A stretch of DNA of 64,000 nucleotides, from NCBI RefSeq assembly GCF_001436315.1, contig NZ_AYZA01000022.1, positions 90,003-154,002 on the forward strand, written 5' to 3'. The position numbers were made by a program, and so were the translations under genes. Numbering within the stretch: the stretch's first letter is position 1; each line of letters opens with the position of its first letter. The notes under the pieces were generated by a model that did no database searches, was not told where the DNA came from, and saw only the letters and a list, made by a program, of their open reading frames with translations. Shown here one piece after another: positions 40,880 to 52,544 of this stretch. Origin of the DNA: Ligilactobacillus aviarius subsp. aviarius DSM 20655. GTDB taxonomy: Bacteria > Bacillota > Bacilli > Lactobacillales > Lactobacillaceae.

Positions 40880-43029
40880 TGAATAATCAAAATAAGCGCA
40901 AGATAGAAGAAAATACAGAAGATAGCAAGCAATTTGGAAAACTGATCTTTTTCATAGTTCTCAGTGTTTTTGTATTGATTATCTTCCGCTTTTTTTATGT
41001 CGGCATTTTTCATCGTGCTGACGGCGTTAATTTACGTCAAAAAGTGGAACAGCTGTATGCAAAACGGACTGAAATCAAGGCTAAACGGGGAACGATTTAT
41101 GATGCAAATAATCAGGTAATTGCTGAAGATACGACAACATATTCCGTATATGTCGTCCTTTCAAAGGAAGCCCGGACATTTGACGGGAAGCCGGCTTACT
41201 TAAAAGCTTCAGAAAAGGATAAGGCAGCCAAAGTTTTAAGCGAAAATCTTGGAACGTCGTACTCAAAGATCAAAAAGATTTTGTCACCAAAAGATCCAGA
41301 TGTCTACCAGGTAGAACTTGGATCAGCTGGGAAGAACATTTCGCTTGAAACGAAAAAGCGAATTCAAGCAGCTCATATTACCGGAATCGACTTTACGCCT
41401 TCTGAAGCCCGGCTGTACCCGAATGGAACATTTGCTTCACATTTGATTGGATTAGCTGAAAACGAAAACGGTAAACTTCTTGGAATTATGGGAATTGAAA
41501 AGAACTATAATTCTGAATTAGCAGGACGAAACGGAGTTAAAAGTGAACAAACCGACATTGAAGGAACTAAGTTGCCGTGGACGAAAGCAGTCGCTCGTCC
41601 GGTTAAAAATGGAGATAACGTCTATACGACGCTTGACGGTCATTTGCAGAACTACTTGGAAACGTTAATGACCAAGGCCGAAGAAACATATCATCCAAAG
41701 AATATGGATGCAGTTTTGATGAATGCTAAAACGGGTGAAATTATTGCGGCAACTCAACGCCCAACGTTTAATGCTCAAACACGGGTCGGGTTAAACAATT
41801 CATGGACGAATACGTTGACTGAATCGGCATATGAACCTGGTTCATGTATGAAGATTTTCTCAATGGCAGCTGCAATTAACAGCGGAATCTATAATCCAAA
41901 TGCAACCTTTATGTCAGGAAGATATGACATTGATGGAGCGTATGTTTATGATTGGGACCGTAATGGTTGGGGACCAATCACATACCGGCAAGCATTCATT
42001 CGGTCATCGAACGTTGGGATGGCTCACTTGGAACAACAAATGGGTGCGAAACGCTGGTTACGCTATTTGAAATCATTTGGTTTCTTAAAAGCCGTCAATG
42101 GACCCGGATTAGGAACTGAAGCAAGCGGTGCGATCGGTTACAAGTATCCAATCGATCAAGCCAATACAGCTTATGGTCAAAGTATTGATGTAACGGTCAT
42201 GCAAATGATGCAAGGCTTTTCAATGCTGGCCAATAACGGCGAAATGGTTCAACCGCGATTAATTAAGAAGATTGTTAATCCGAATACTGGAAAGACCGTA
42301 TACCGTTCAAAACGAAAAGTGGTTGGTCATCCGGTAACGGCATCAACCGTTAAACAGGTTTTAGGAATGATGCAAGATGTTATTACTGATCCAAATGGGA
42401 CAGGTCAAGCATACAAAATCAACGGTTATAATGTCGGGGTTAAAACCGGGACAGCTCAAATTGCCAATCCAAAAGGCGGCGGATACCTTACTGGTGATAT
42501 GAATTATATCTTCTCCGTTGCTGGGGTTGCTCCGTTGAATGATCCAAAGTATGTATTGTATATTACGATGCAACAGCCGCAAACGTTTGGAAATGAAGGG
42601 GCTGCAACTAAGGCCCTTGCAACGGTCTTCAATCCAATGATGAAACAGGCATTGCAAGATGACAGTTCAAATGGTTCAAATCAAAACAATAAGGTTCCAA
42701 ACGTTAAGGGATTAAGTATTGCAACCGCTAAACAAGAATTAGAAAAGACCGGCGCAAACGTAATTGTTTGTGGTAACGGGGTAAAGATCAACCAGCAATC
42801 CGTTGCTGCAGGTCAAACAATTATGAAGGGCTCAAAGGTCATTCTTGTTACAAATGGTGCAAAGACGATTCCAGATATGACAGGATGGTCACGGAATGAT
42901 GTAAGCAACCTTGCAAACATGTTAGGAATTAAGGTTCACTTTGATGGAACCGGATTTGTAAAGTCTCAAAGCGTTTCACCAAATACGGTTGTAACGAAGA
43001 ATCAGCAAGTTAACATTGCATTGCAATAA
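40879..43029 (+). CDS. ftsI: Division transpeptidase (PBP2X/FtsI type) with PASTA domains
   Basis: A 716-residue class B penicillin-binding protein. It has one membrane segment (about 20-44), a dimerisation domain, and the transpeptidase domain with SxxK at Ser322 (SCMK), SxN at 376-378 and KTGT at 522-525. Two PASTA repeats end the protein (about 598-657 and 659-716). It cross-links septal peptidoglycan as part of the FtsW-FtsI pair and is a beta-lactam target. The ATG overlaps the last base of ftsL. Confidence 0.95.
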   Translation: MNNQNKRKIEENTEDSKQFGKLIFFIVLSVFVLIIFRFFYVGIFHRADGVNLRQKVEQLYAKRTEIKAKRGTIYDANNQVIAEDTTTYSVYVVLSKEARTFDGKPAYLKASEKDKAAKVLSENLGTSYSKIKKILSPKDPDVYQVELGSAGKNISLETKKRIQAAHITGIDFTPSEARLYPNGTFASHLIGLAENENGKLLGIMGIEKNYNSELAGRNGVKSEQTDIEGTKLPWTKAVARPVKNGDNVYTTLDGHLQNYLETLMTKAEETYHPKNMDAVLMNAKTGEIIAATQRPTFNAQTRVGLNNSWTNTLTESAYEPGSCMKIFSMAAAINSGIYNPNATFMSGRYDIDGAYVYDWDRNGWGPITYRQAFIRSSNVGMAHLEQQMGAKRWLRYLKSFGFLKAVNGPGLGTEASGAIGYKYPIDQANTAYGQSIDVTVMQMMQGFSMLANNGEMVQPRLIKKIVNPNTGKTVYRSKRKVVGHPVTASTVKQVLGMMQDVITDPNGTGQAYKINGYNVGVKTGTAQIANPKGGGYLTGDMNYIFSVAGVAPLNDPKYVLYITMQQPQTFGNEGAATKALATVFNPMMKQALQDDSSNGSNQNNKVPNVKGLSIATAKQELEKTGANVIVCGNGVKINQQSVAAGQTIMKGSKVILVTNGAKTIPDMTGWSRNDVSNLANMLGIKVHFDGTGFVKSQSVSPNTVVTKNQQVNIALQ

Positions 43030-43046
43030 AACAAGGAGAAATAGAG

Positions 43047-44009
43047 ATGACGTTCATTAAATTATTATTTCCATTTTGCATGAGTTTAATTTTAACGGCG
43101 GTCTTTTTACCGGCGTTTATCAATTATGCCCATCGAAAAAAACAGGGCCAAATGATTCGTGAAGAAGGACCAAAGTGGCATGAGAAAAAGTCAGGGACGC
43201 CCACAATGGGGGGCTTTGTCTTTAACTTTGTAATTTTGATAACGGGTATTATTGTCCCGCTCGTTTACAAATGCTTAAACCCAAGTGTTTTAGTTCTTGA
43301 TTTTATCTTGATCCTGTATGGTTTTCTTGGGTTCTGGGACGATTCAATTAAGTTGTGGAAGAAACAAAACGAAGGATTAAAGCCATGGCAAAAACTTGCC
43401 GGTCAGATTCTTGGCGGAATTGTTTTTCTGGTGGTTTACTATTTTGAAGGTTTTCCGTTTTCAATTAGTTTCTTTGGTCATGAAATTCATTTAGGATTTC
43501 TTTATGCCTTATTCGTCATGTTCTGGTTAGTCGGCTTTTCAAATGCGGTTAATTTGACGGATGGTATTGATGGGTTAGTTGCCGGCCAATCGATTATTGC
43601 TTTTGGGGCATATGCAGTTATTGCGTGGGCCCAAGATCAATTTGGCGTTTTGATTTTCTGTGTTGCTGTAATGGGGGCATTAGTTGCATTCCTGTTCTTT
43701 AACCACAAACCAGCAAAAATCTTTATGGGTGATATGGGTTCACTTGCCCTTGGGGGTGCGCTTGCAGCCGTTTCAATTTTAGTTCACCATGAGCTGTCGT
43801 TGCTTGTAATCGGAATTATTTTTGTAATTGAAACTGCAAGTGTAATTCTTCAGGTAACGTCTTTCCGGTTAACTGGAAAACGAATTTTTAAAATGAGTCC
43901 AATTCACCACCACTTTGAAATGTGTGGCTGGAATGAATGGCAAATTGATATTGTATTTTGGATCGTCGGCTTAATTGCTGCTGCGATTTCAGTAATGGTA
44001 ATTTTATAA
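43047..44009 (+). CDS. mraY: Phospho-MurNAc-pentapeptide transferase MraY
   Basis: A 320-residue protein with ten membrane segments. It shows KSGTPTMGG near 50, the catalytic/metal NLTDGIDGL near 172, [12 protein letters not shown] near 230, and IHHHFE near 292. MraY joins phospho-MurNAc-pentapeptide to undecaprenyl phosphate to give lipid I. AAGGAG precedes the ATG, 17 bases after ftsI. Confidence 0.97.
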   Translation: MTFIKLLFPFCMSLILTAVFLPAFINYAHRKKQGQMIREEGPKWHEKKSGTPTMGGFVFNFVILITGIIVPLVYKCLNPSVLVLDFILILYGFLGFWDDSIKLWKKQNEGLKPWQKLAGQILGGIVFLVVYYFEGFPFSISFFGHEIHLGFLYALFVMFWLVGFSNAVNLTDGIDGLVAGQSIIAFGAYAVIAWAQDQFGVLIFCVAVMGALVAFLFFNHKPAKIFMGDMGSLALGGALAAVSILVHHELSLLVIGIIFVIETASVILQVTSFRLTGKRIFKMSPIHHHFEMCGWNEWQIDIVFWIVGLIAAAISVMVIL

Positions 44010-44033
44010 AATATTAGGAAGAAGTTAGTTGTC

Positions 44034-45413
44034 ATGAAAAACATTAGTCCTTACCAAAATAAACAAGTTCTTGTAATCGGAATGGGGAAAAGTGGCGTAA
44101 ATTCAGCTAAGCTTTTAGTTAAGCTGGGAGCGCAGGTAATTGTCAACGACAAGACGGATCAGCCAAATCAATCTCAAGTTGATGAACTTAAAAAGATTGG
44201 CGTGAAGGTTGTTACGGGAAGTCACCCGCTTGAGTTATTGGATGGAACAACGACGGTCGTTAAAAATCCAGTTGTTCCGTATGATAACCCGTTAGTTGCG
44301 AAGGCAATTGAGGAAAAAATTCCAGTCATTACGGAACCAGAACTTGCATATCAAGTTTTAGATGCAACCATGATCGGGATTACCGGAACTAATGGAAAAA
44401 CAACGACAACAACAATGATTACGGAAATGTTGAACCGGAACCGGTCAAAGGGCAAGGCTTACGCAGCCGGAAATATTGGAATTCCGACGACTCAAATTGC
44501 TCAACAAGCGACCGCTGATGACGTGATGGTAACTGAATTATCGAGTTTCCAATTGATGGGAATTAAGACGTTACATCCGCACATTGCAGTTTTGACTAAT
44601 ATTTATGAAGCCCATACAGATTGGCACGGATCACACGCAAATTATGTAAATGCCAAAATGCGGATCTTAATGAATCAGACGGCAGATGATTATTTTGTTG
44701 TTAACTGGGATAATGAAGAGGCCCGGCAATTTAGTAAGCATACTCAAGCAACCGTTGTTCCGTTTTCACGCGAGGATCAAACCGAAGCGGGAGCATATGA
44801 AAAAGATGGTGTGCTTTACTTTAAGGGTGAAAAAATCATTGATGCTGATCAAATCGGGGTTCCCGGATCACACAATGTTGAAAATGCCCTTGCTGCAATT
44901 GCTGCTGCCAAGTTGATGGGCCAATCAGCAGAAAACATCAAAGAAGTCTTACAACAATTCACAGGTGTCCGTCACCGGATGCAATACGTTACAACCTTTA
45001 ATGAACGCAAGTTTTATAACGATTCGAAAGCAACGGATATCGAAGCGACCCAAAAAGCATTGGATGGATTCAATCAACCGGTTGTCTTATTGGCAGGTGG
45101 ACTTGACCGCGGTTTTAAGTTTGACCGCCTGGTTCCTTACTTTAAGAAGCACGTGCGGGCATTAGTTGTTTTTGGTGAAACCGCAGATTTAATGGCTGAC
45201 GCCGGGAAGCAAGCCAGCATTAAGGAAATTGTCAAGACTGAAAATGCGGTTACGGCGGTTCCGGAAGCATATCAATTAAGCCAACCTGGCGATGTGATTT
45301 TACTGTCACCGGCATGTGCAAGTTGGGATCAGTGGCCAACGTTTGAGGTTCGCGGTGATCGGTATATCGATGCGGTCGAAGATTTGATCAAGAAAATGGA
45401 GGAAGCAAAATGA
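44034..45413 (+). CDS. murD: UDP-MurNAc-L-Ala--D-Glu ligase MurD
   Basis: A 459-residue Mur ligase with an N-terminal Rossmann domain ([10 protein letters not shown] near 12), P-loop [12 protein letters not shown] near 115, and a C-terminal domain with NDSKATD near 327 and LLAGGLDRG near 358. It adds D-Glu to UDP-MurNAc-L-Ala. AGGAAGAAG precedes the ATG. Its stop overlaps the murG start (ATGA), so the two are coupled. Confidence 0.97.
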   Translation: MKNISPYQNKQVLVIGMGKSGVNSAKLLVKLGAQVIVNDKTDQPNQSQVDELKKIGVKVVTGSHPLELLDGTTTVVKNPVVPYDNPLVAKAIEEKIPVITEPELAYQVLDATMIGITGTNGKTTTTTMITEMLNRNRSKGKAYAAGNIGIPTTQIAQQATADDVMVTELSSFQLMGIKTLHPHIAVLTNIYEAHTDWHGSHANYVNAKMRILMNQTADDYFVVNWDNEEARQFSKHTQATVVPFSREDQTEAGAYEKDGVLYFKGEKIIDADQIGVPGSHNVENALAAIAAAKLMGQSAENIKEVLQQFTGVRHRMQYVTTFNERKFYNDSKATDIEATQKALDGFNQPVVLLAGGLDRGFKFDRLVPYFKKHVRALVVFGETADLMADAGKQASIKEIVKTENAVTAVPEAYQLSQPGDVILLSPACASWDQWPTFEVRGDRYIDAVEDLIKKMEEAK

Positions 45414-46507
45414 GGATATTAGTTTCTGGCGGTGGAACTGGAGGACACATTTATCCAGCTCTTGCATTGATCGATGAAGCTAAGAAAAAGGATCCAACAA
45501 CGAAGGTTTTATATGTTGGGACCAATCGCGGGCTTGAAAGCCGAATCGTTCCGGATGCGGGAATTGATTTTAAAACAATTGAGATTCAAGGATTTAAACG
45601 GTCACTTTCATTGGAAAACTTTAAGACGGTTTATTTATTCTTAAAGAGTATTCATGAATCTAAAAAGATCATTAAAGAATTTAAGCCCGATATTGTTGTT
45701 GGAACTGGCGGTTATGTTTGCGGTTCGGTTGTCTTTGCGGCGGCGCAAATGCATATTCCGACCGTTATTCATGAACAAAACAGTGTTGCGGGAGTAACCA
45801 ACAAGTTTTTAAGTCATTTTGTTGATAAAGTTGCGATTTGTTTTGACGATGTTCGTTCAAATTTCCCTGAAAACAAAATTGTATTTACCGGGAATCCACG
45901 GGCACAACAAGTTGCACATATGGAAAATAAAAATCGGTTAAAGGAATACGGATTAAAGGATAATTATCCAACCGTTTTGATTTTTGGCGGATCACGCGGA
46001 GCAGAAGGCATTAATCAGGCTACTTTGGATGCGGCATCAAAGTTTAAGGGCCAGCCTTACCAAGTCCTTTTTGTAACGGGGCAGGTTCATTATGATGAAA
46101 TCAAAAAGCGGGCTGCCCAAAAGGAAATTCCATCAAATATGATAATTCAGCCATATATCAGTAATATGCCTGAAATTCTTCCGGAAATCGATTTGATCGT
46201 TGGCCGGGCAGGGGCAACGAGTTTAGCTGAAATTACGGCACTGGGAATTCCTTCAATTTTAATTCCAAGTCCGTATGTAACAGCTGATCATCAGACTAAA
46301 AATGCGATGAGTTTGGTGAACAAAAATGCTGCCAAAATGATTACCGAAAAGGAATTAACAGGAGCTAAGCTGGCTGATGCCGTTGACCAGTTAATGAATG
46401 ACTCAGCTCAACGAAGTGAAATGGCGAAGAATGCTTCAGATGCAGGGGTGCGGGATGCAGCCGATCGGTTGTATAATGTATTAAAAGATTTGGTTAATCA
46501 AAAATAA
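45410..46507 (+). CDS. murG: UDP-GlcNAc transferase MurG
   Basis: A 365-residue glycosyltransferase of the GT-B fold. It shows G-loop 1 [15 protein letters not shown] at 6-20, VGTGGYVCG near 97, IHEQN near 121, the [10 protein letters not shown] loop near 186 and [11 protein letters not shown] near 260, which binds UDP-GlcNAc. It converts lipid I to lipid II at the inner face of the membrane. GGAGG lies just before the start. divIB follows after 23 bases. Confidence 0.97.
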   Translation: MRILVSGGGTGGHIYPALALIDEAKKKDPTTKVLYVGTNRGLESRIVPDAGIDFKTIEIQGFKRSLSLENFKTVYLFLKSIHESKKIIKEFKPDIVVGTGGYVCGSVVFAAAQMHIPTVIHEQNSVAGVTNKFLSHFVDKVAICFDDVRSNFPENKIVFTGNPRAQQVAHMENKNRLKEYGLKDNYPTVLIFGGSRGAEGINQATLDAASKFKGQPYQVLFVTGQVHYDEIKKRAAQKEIPSNMIIQPYISNMPEILPEIDLIVGRAGATSLAEITALGIPSILIPSPYVTADHQTKNAMSLVNKNAAKMITEKELTGAKLADAVDQLMNDSAQRSEMAKNASDAGVRDAADRLYNVLKDLVNQK

Positions 46508-46530
46508 GTCTGAGGGATAATGATATCAAG

Positions 46531-47361
46531 ATGAAAAGACTCAAAAAATCGAATGCCGAGTTAACTCCATGGGAAAAGGCACAAAAGAAACGCAAACAAG
46601 CAAAGAGACATCGCCGCCCAACGACGGCCCGTTCTTTTGTAAAAAAACTTCCGCGAACAAACAGTTTACGAAAACAACGGTTAGCCAAGGGAACGATTGC
46701 ATTGATTGCGGTTTTTGTAATTACGTTTGCAGTATCGTTATTTTTCATTCTTCCGTTTAGCAGAATCCTTTCACTTCAAGTAAATACGAATGATGATGCA
46801 ACCCGTACGGCGGTTGTTAAGGCTAGTAACTTGCATTACTACGAATCATTGTTTGGAGTGTGGCCTGAAACCGCGAAGATTGAAAACCAAATTCACGAAA
46901 AAGTTCCTTCTGTAAAAAAGGCAACCATTCAATATCAAGGAACGCATGTGAAAATCAACGTTGAGGAATATCCAACGATTGGGTATGTCGTAAGAAACAA
47001 TAAATACTACAAATTGACGTCTTCAGGAATGATCGATAAATATGGATCGAATAATCCGAAAGAAAATTACCCGATTTTTTATAATTTTAAAAATAAGGAT
47101 CGCCTTCTTGAGATGACGAAGCAATTTGATAAGTTGCCAGCCAAAGTCAAAAAGGGAATTGCGGAAATTCACCTTGAACCGACAAAGGCGGATCCGGGAA
47201 AAATCAAATTATATATGAATGACGGTAATCAAGTAATTGCTTCAATTGATACGTTTGCAGAGAAAATGCAATACTATCCAAGCATTGTTTCGAAGATGAA
47301 TTATACGGGTGTTGTTGACCTCGAAGTCGGAGCATACTCATATCCTTATGGTAAAAATTAA
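46531..47361 (+). CDS. divIB: Cell division protein DivIB/FtsQ
   Basis: A 276-residue bitopic protein: a long basic cytoplasmic tail (about 1-50), one membrane segment (about 52-74), then an outer POTRA-like domain (about 77-147) and the FtsQ/DivIB beta domain (to about 265). It is part of the DivIB-FtsL-DivIC complex at the septum. The nearest good ribosome binding site (GAGGG) is rather far from the ATG, so translation may be weak or the start may differ. Confidence 0.9.
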   Translation: MKRLKKSNAELTPWEKAQKKRKQAKRHRRPTTARSFVKKLPRTNSLRKQRLAKGTIALIAVFVITFAVSLFFILPFSRILSLQVNTNDDATRTAVVKASNLHYYESLFGVWPETAKIENQIHEKVPSVKKATIQYQGTHVKINVEEYPTIGYVVRNNKYYKLTSSGMIDKYGSNNPKENYPIFYNFKNKDRLLEMTKQFDKLPAKVKKGIAEIHLEPTKADPGKIKLYMNDGNQVIASIDTFAEKMQYYPSIVSKMNYTGVVDLEVGAYSYPYGKN

Positions 47362-47487
47362 TATTTTCGAAAAAAACTCGGAAACCCTTGATTAAAGGTA
47401 GTAAATTGGTTTATTTGTATGGTAAAATTTAAATTAAGATACTTTTCTTGAAACTAATTAAGAAAAACTGGATTGGAGGATAAAAAG
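47362..47487 (+). promoter_or_regulatory. Probable internal promoter before ftsA
   Basis: The gap between divIB and ftsA has no terminator. A TATGG-TAAAAT extended -10 is visible around 47419-47429. An extra promoter in front of ftsA-ftsZ is common in Firmicutes. Confidence 0.5.
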
Positions 47488-48858
47488 GTGGAAAATTCCG
47501 GAATTTATGTAGGATTGGACATCGGAACAACTTCGATCAAAGTCGTAATTGCAGAATTTATGAAAAGCCAATTAAATATTATTGGCTATGGCAGTTCACA
47601 TTCCGCTGGCTTGTCACGTGGTGTAATTGTAGACATTGACCAAGTTGTTGCTACAATTAAGGAAACAATTAAACAAGCAGAACAAAAAGCAAACATTGAA
47701 ATTGATAATGTTACGGTTGGGGTCCCAGCCAATATGTTACAAATTCAACGGTGCAAGGGCATGATCGCAGTTGGCGGTCAAGACGGCAATTCTGCTGAAA
47801 TTACAGATGAGGATGTTCACGAAGTTACCCGGGCAGCATTAGTTCAAAACTTGCCGCCAGAACGCGATGTAATCGATATTGTTCCAGATGAGTTCTTTGT
47901 TGATGATATTGATAATATCAAAGATCCGCGTGGAATGATGGGCGTTCGGTTAGAGATGCAAGGGGTAATGTATACGGGCCCAAAGACGATTTTACATAAT
48001 ATTCGTAAATGTGTTCAACGAGCAGGATTAAAGATTCAAGACATCGTGGTTGCTCCGATTGCACTTTCTGAATATGCATTAAGTGATGCTGAACAGGATT
48101 TTGGGGCCGTTTTAATTGACCTTGGTGGAGGCCAAACGACAGCCGCTGTTGTTCATGATCACAAAGTAAAGTATACTTATGTTGATCAGGAAGGCGGTGA
48201 CTACGTAACTCGCGATATTTCAATTGTTTTGAATACGTCATTTGAAAATGCCGAAACATTGAAGCGAAATTACGGGTATGCCCTTGCTGAAATGGCTTCA
48301 TCCGAGGATTCGATTCCGGTTGAAGTTGTTGGTCAACAAGAGGATGAAATGGTTACCGAAGAATACCTTTCAGAAATTATTGAAGCCCGGATGCGGCAGA
48401 TTTTTGAAAAAATCAAACAATCTCTTGGAAGTATCAATGCTTTTCAACTTCCAGGCGGAGTTGTTTTGACAGGTGGAATGGCTGCACTCCAAGGGGTAAC
48501 TGAATTAGCTCAAGAAATTTTTGAAGTTCCGGTAAAGATTTTCTATCCTCAAGAAATGAATTTACGTTCACCACAATTCTCACAAGTTATTGGTTTAATT
48601 GAAGATACGACTCATCAAAACGAAATCAACATGGTTGTTAAGAGCACGTTGAACAATATTGATGCGGTTGTCAATCAAGAACCAGTGCAAGCTCCATCAA
48701 TGAAGGCCGCTAAGAAGGCTAACATGAAGAGTGTGAAAACAAAACCGCGGAAAGCGGCTAAACCAGTTGAGAAACAAGCTAAACAAAATAAGTCAGCTGA
48801 AAAGAAGCATCATTCAATTTCAGGTTTGAAAGATTGGTTTGGCAGTTTCTTTGATTAA
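47488..48858 (+). CDS. ftsA: Cell division protein FtsA
   Basis: A 456-residue actin-like ATPase with IYVGLDIGTTSIKVV near 6, the 1C domain, VLIDLGGGQTTAAVV near 207, GGVVLTGGMAALQG near 325, and a C-terminal amphipathic helix (SGLKDWFGSFF) that binds the membrane. A Lys-rich linker precedes this helix. FtsA anchors FtsZ. The GTG at 47488 is chosen since GGAGG at 47475-47479 is 8 bases upstream; the longer TTG start would begin just before that site. ftsZ follows after 39 bases. Confidence 0.95.
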   Translation: MENSGIYVGLDIGTTSIKVVIAEFMKSQLNIIGYGSSHSAGLSRGVIVDIDQVVATIKETIKQAEQKANIEIDNVTVGVPANMLQIQRCKGMIAVGGQDGNSAEITDEDVHEVTRAALVQNLPPERDVIDIVPDEFFVDDIDNIKDPRGMMGVRLEMQGVMYTGPKTILHNIRKCVQRAGLKIQDIVVAPIALSEYALSDAEQDFGAVLIDLGGGQTTAAVVHDHKVKYTYVDQEGGDYVTRDISIVLNTSFENAETLKRNYGYALAEMASSEDSIPVEVVGQQEDEMVTEEYLSEIIEARMRQIFEKIKQSLGSINAFQLPGGVVLTGGMAALQGVTELAQEIFEVPVKIFYPQEMNLRSPQFSQVIGLIEDTTHQNEINMVVKSTLNNIDAVVNQEPVQAPSMKAAKKANMKSVKTKPRKAAKPVEKQAKQNKSAEKKHHSISGLKDWFGSFFD

Positions 48859-48897
48859 TTAGTTTAAGAAACAGATTGGATAACGGAGGAGAACTAA

Positions 48898-50139
48898 ATG
48901 GACTACGAAGTAGATGAAAACAACAAGGCGAACATCAAAGTAATCGGTGTCGGCGGTGCTGGTGGTAACGCGGTTAACCGGATGATTGCCGAAGACGTTA
49001 AAGGTGTTGAATTTATTGCTGCAAACACAGATGTTCAAGCATTAAAGAACTCAAATGCGGAAACTAAGATTCAATTAGGGCCGAAATTGACCAAGGGACT
49101 TGGTGCAGGTGCTAACCCTGATATCGGTGAAAAGGCTGCTGAAGAAAGCGAAGAACAAATTTCTGAAGCTTTACAAGGCGCTAACATGATCTTTGTCACT
49201 GCCGGAATGGGTGGCGGGACTGGTACCGGTGCTGCTCCAGTAATTGCAAAGGTTGCCAAGGAAATGGGCGCATTGACCGTTGGGGTCGTAACCCGTCCAT
49301 TCTCATTTGAAGGACCAAAGCGTGCACGGTTTGCTGCTGAAGGTGTTCAAAAGATGAAGGAACACGTCGATACTTTGATCATCATTGCCAATAACCGTTT
49401 GTTAGAAATCGTTGATAAAAAGACGCCAATGCTTCAAGCATTCCAAGAAGCAGATAACGTTTTGCGTCAAGGTGTTCAAGGAATTACTGATTTGATCACA
49501 TCACCAGGTTACGTTAACTTGGACTTCGCTGACGTTACAACTGTTATGAAAGACAAGGGTTCAGCTTTGATGGGAATTGGTTCTGCAAACGGTGAAAACC
49601 GAATTGAAGAAGCAACCAAGAAGGCTATTTCATCACCATTGTTGGAAGTTTCAATTGATGGGGCTGAACAAGTGCTGTTGAACATCACTGGTGGTCCAGA
49701 TTTGAGCTTGTTTGAAGCCCAAACAGCTTCAGAAATTGTAACGGATGCCGCTTCAAGCGATGTTAATATTATCTTTGGGACATCAATCAACGAAAACCTC
49801 GAAGATGAAGTCGTCGTAACTGTAATTGCAACTGGAATTGACAAAAAGCGCAATGCGCGTAAAGCAGTTAAGAAGTCAGCTTCAAATGGAATTTTAAACA
49901 ATAACCGGAATGCTGTTTCAAACCAATCAGCATCAAATTCACGGAGTAATGATCCGCTTGCTGATTGGGATATTACAACTGAAATGAATGGCAATTCACA
50001 TGCAGCAAACCAACGGGATAATTTTCAAGACGTTGAAAAGAAAGACTTTAACGTATTTGGTTCAGATTCATCAAATAATAATTTTGATCAAGATGATGAC
50101 GACAATATGCCGCCATTCTTGCGTCATCGTCGGAAATAA
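48898..50139 (+). CDS. ftsZ: Cell division GTPase FtsZ
   Basis: A 413-residue tubulin homologue with the GTP-binding G105-GGTGTG-111 loop, [13 protein letters not shown] near 16, NLDFADV near 203 with the T7 acidic residues, a variable Asn/Ser-rich linker (about 325-395) and the conserved C-terminal peptide [10 protein letters not shown] that binds FtsA, EzrA, SepF and ZapA. GGAGGAG precedes the ATG. It builds the Z-ring. Confidence 0.98.
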   Translation: MDYEVDENNKANIKVIGVGGAGGNAVNRMIAEDVKGVEFIAANTDVQALKNSNAETKIQLGPKLTKGLGAGANPDIGEKAAEESEEQISEALQGANMIFVTAGMGGGTGTGAAPVIAKVAKEMGALTVGVVTRPFSFEGPKRARFAAEGVQKMKEHVDTLIIIANNRLLEIVDKKTPMLQAFQEADNVLRQGVQGITDLITSPGYVNLDFADVTTVMKDKGSALMGIGSANGENRIEEATKKAISSPLLEVSIDGAEQVLLNITGGPDLSLFEAQTASEIVTDAASSDVNIIFGTSINENLEDEVVVTVIATGIDKKRNARKAVKKSASNGILNNNRNAVSNQSASNSRSNDPLADWDITTEMNGNSHAANQRDNFQDVEKKDFNVFGSDSSNNNFDQDDDDNMPPFLRHRRK

Positions 50140-50157
50140 TGAAGGAGGCTTGAGGTC

Positions 50158-50589
50158 ATGTCATTAACTGATCGGATTAGTCATTTTTTTAATGGATACG
50201 ACGATGAAACGGAATATGATAATTATGATAATGGTTCATCACAGGTAAGAACAGAAAGTGAAGGACCTCAGGGCAATCAAAAAAATCGAATTATGTCAAT
50301 TGTAGGTAAAAATGATCATTCGCAAAAAAAGATCATGTTGTTTGAACCCCGGGTGTTTTCAGATGCAAAGCAGATTGCATCCCGCCTTTTAAATGGGCAA
50401 GCAGCAATTATCAATTTTGAACGGATGGACAACCAACAATCGCGCCGAATCGTTGATTTCTTATCAGGGGTGACGTATGCCATTGATGGGGATATCAAAC
50501 GAATCGGCGAACAAATTTTTCTATGCACTCCGTCTGAATTTTCAGTTGAAGGAATGCTTAATGAAGCCGTTAAGCTTCAAGACTTTTAG
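50158..50589 (+). CDS. sepF: Cell division protein SepF
   Basis: A 143-residue protein with an N-terminal amphipathic membrane-binding helix ([11 protein letters not shown]), an acidic linker, and the SepF core domain (about 57-140, with [25 protein letters not shown]). SepF binds membranes and FtsZ and forms rings/arcs at the septum. GGAGGCTTGAGG precedes the ATG. It follows ftsZ after 18 bases, as in other Firmicutes. Confidence 0.94.
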   Translation: MSLTDRISHFFNGYDDETEYDNYDNGSSQVRTESEGPQGNQKNRIMSIVGKNDHSQKKIMLFEPRVFSDAKQIASRLLNGQAAIINFERMDNQQSRRIVDFLSGVTYAIDGDIKRIGEQIFLCTPSEFSVEGMLNEAVKLQDF

Positions 50590-50603
50590 TAAGGAGTCGG
50601 AAA

Positions 50604-50861
50604 GTGTTAGTAGGAATTATTAATGGCCTATTTCAACTTTATACATTGGCAATCGTGGTGTACTGTTTGATGTCATGGTTCCCGGGCGCTTTGCAAACGA
50701 AGTTCGGGATATTTTTAGACCGGATCGTGAGTCCGTTCTTAAACCTTTTCCATTTTATTCCACCGATTTTTAACATTGATTTTTCACCAATCATTGCGTT
50801 AGTCGCATTGGAATTAGTTGAGCAGGGACTTTTCTTCCTCTTACGGATCCTAATTGGATAA
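50604..50861 (+). CDS. ylmG: YggT/YlmG family membrane protein
   Basis: An 85-residue protein with two membrane helices (about 3-24 and 54-82) and the YCLMSWFPGALQTKFG and FLNLFHFIPPIFNIDFSPI segments characteristic of YggT. Function is unclear but the family is linked to osmotic shock and division. Translation starts at GTG with AAGGAG upstream. It lies between sepF and ylmH, the usual ylmEFGH order. Confidence 0.88.
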   Translation: MLVGIINGLFQLYTLAIVVYCLMSWFPGALQTKFGIFLDRIVSPFLNLFHFIPPIFNIDFSPIIALVALELVEQGLFFLLRILIG

Positions 50862-50877
50862 TTGGGGTTAATTTTAA

Positions 50878-51660
50878 ATGAATGATGGAATTTACCAGCA
50901 TTTTCGAAAGGAAGAGCGGCCAACAATTGATCAGGTTGCATCTTTAATTTCGGAAGCAGAGTTAAATTACGCACCGGTGTTAACTGATTTTTTAAATCCC
51001 CGGGAACGTTTTATTGCTCAGGCGTTGATTGGAAAAAATACGACGATTCAAATGGCAACGCAGGGCGGGTATCAGAATGCTGATCGAAAACGGGTATTAT
51101 TTTACCCGCAGTATTTTGAACCCCAAACTGAGGATTTTGAAATTCAAGTTCTTGAAGTTGATTATCCGGTTAAGTTTGCGTCATTACATCACGGACAGAT
51201 CCTCGGTGCGCTTGTTCATTCTGGAATTACACGGGATGTGCTTGGCGATATTATAACCGATGGAGTACGGTGGCAATTGATTGTTGAAAAGAAGATTGCG
51301 CCATTTCTGGTTAGTCAGCTTGACCGAATTGGTCGGACGAAGGTGAAGCTTAAGCCGAAAGAATTATCGGAGTTGTTAACGCCGGAAAGTGCATGGCAAG
51401 AAGCCCATTTGCTAATCAGTTCGCAACGAATTGATCGGATCATCGCTAGCAGCTACCATTTGTCACGTGGAAAGGCCAAGGAACTGATTGAAAATGCCAA
51501 AGTTCAAGTAAATTGGATGGAAGTTGATCGTCCAGATTATGTGATTAACATTCGCGACATTATTTCAGTCCGCGGTTATGGACGTATTCGATTTGATGCA
51601 ATTTTGGGAACGACGCATAAAGGAAAGTTAAAAGTTGAAATGGCGATTATTCGGAAATAG
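50878..51660 (+). CDS. ylmH: S4-domain RNA-binding protein YlmH
   Basis: A 260-residue protein with an N-terminal YlmH domain (about 1-170) and a C-terminal S4 domain (about 182-250, RIDRIIASSYHLSRGKAKELIENAKV). YlmH has been shown in Bacillus to bind stalled 50S-nascent chain complexes and to act in ribosome rescue; it also lies near division genes in most Firmicutes. No strong ribosome binding site is seen (GGGGTTAATTTTAA), so translation may be coupled to ylmG. Confidence 0.9.
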   Translation: MNDGIYQHFRKEERPTIDQVASLISEAELNYAPVLTDFLNPRERFIAQALIGKNTTIQMATQGGYQNADRKRVLFYPQYFEPQTEDFEIQVLEVDYPVKFASLHHGQILGALVHSGITRDVLGDIITDGVRWQLIVEKKIAPFLVSQLDRIGRTKVKLKPKELSELLTPESAWQEAHLLISSQRIDRIIASSYHLSRGKAKELIENAKVQVNWMEVDRPDYVINIRDIISVRGYGRIRFDAILGTTHKGKLKVEMAIIRK

Positions 51661-51725
51661 TCCATTTAGACAATAGCGTGTCAATTGTTTTAATGATAAA
51701 ATGACTTATAGTGGAGGTGATAGGG

Positions 51726-52520
51726 ATGGCTTTGACCCCCTTGGATATTCATAATAAAGAATTTCACGTAAAATTACGTGGTTATGATCAAGACGAAGTT
51801 AATGAATTCTTAGATCAGATTATCAAAGACTATGAAGCTTTGTTAAAAGAAAATGATTCACTTCGTGACAGCTTAGATCAAAATAAAGAAAAATTAAAAT
51901 ACTTCAATGATTTGAAGGATTCTTTGAATCAATCAATTATTGTTGCTCAAGAAGCAGCTGATAAGGTTAAGGCAAACTCACAACGTGAAGCTGAGATTAT
52001 TAACCGTGAAGCTCAAAAACAAGGTCAAGATATTATTGACCAAGCAAATGAAAAGGCACGGAATATCATTGATGAAGCTTCAAAGAAAGCTAAGAAACTT
52101 GCAATTGAAACTGATGATTTGCGGAAGCAAGCCCGGATTTTCCGGCAAAAACTTCAAGTAATGATGGAATCTCAATTAGAAGTTGTTAAGGGCAGCGAAT
52201 GGGACGAAATCTTGAAGCAAGGCAAGACAAGCAGCTATGAAGAAATTCAAGATGCAATTCGTCAAGACGAAACGTTGGATAAAGAAACTGCACGTGAAAT
52301 TAAGCCAGTCCAAGATGATGAAGAGTTTAACTTCCAACCAGTTGATCCAAATCCTCCTGAAATCAATCCTGCTGATGATGGTCAAGCAGAGACAGTTGTT
52401 GTTTTCCCTGATAACAACGATTCAACAACAGAAACTGAACCAACTCCACAAGGTGAACCTGAAGATTCAAACAATGGTCTTCAAGGACAACACTTTGCTG
52501 ACACAGATGATTTAAACTAA
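51726..52520 (+). CDS. divIVA: Cell division initiation protein DivIVA
   Basis: A 264-residue protein. The first 65 residues form the DivIVA membrane-curvature-binding domain (LTPLDIHNKEFHVKLRGYDQDEVNEFLDQ). A long coiled coil follows (about 35-160), then an acidic, Pro/Asp/Asn-rich tail (after about 195). It marks negatively curved membrane at poles and septa and positions other proteins such as MinD. The ATG at 51726 fits GGAGGTGAT; the GTG at 51711 overlaps that site. It is followed by the ileS T-box. Confidence 0.95.
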   Translation: MALTPLDIHNKEFHVKLRGYDQDEVNEFLDQIIKDYEALLKENDSLRDSLDQNKEKLKYFNDLKDSLNQSIIVAQEAADKVKANSQREAEIINREAQKQGQDIIDQANEKARNIIDEASKKAKKLAIETDDLRKQARIFRQKLQVMMESQLEVVKGSEWDEILKQGKTSSYEEIQDAIRQDETLDKETAREIKPVQDDEEFNFQPVDPNPPEINPADDGQAETVVVFPDNNDSTTETEPTPQGEPEDSNNGLQGQHFADTDDLN

Positions 52521-52544
52521 TTTGAAACACGACTTATTTTAAAT

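Noticed and set aside
49509..49994. Open frame of 161 codons antisense to ftsZ
   Set aside because: ftsZ is certain on the plus strand; the antisense frame is Ser/Thr/Ala-rich and without family features.
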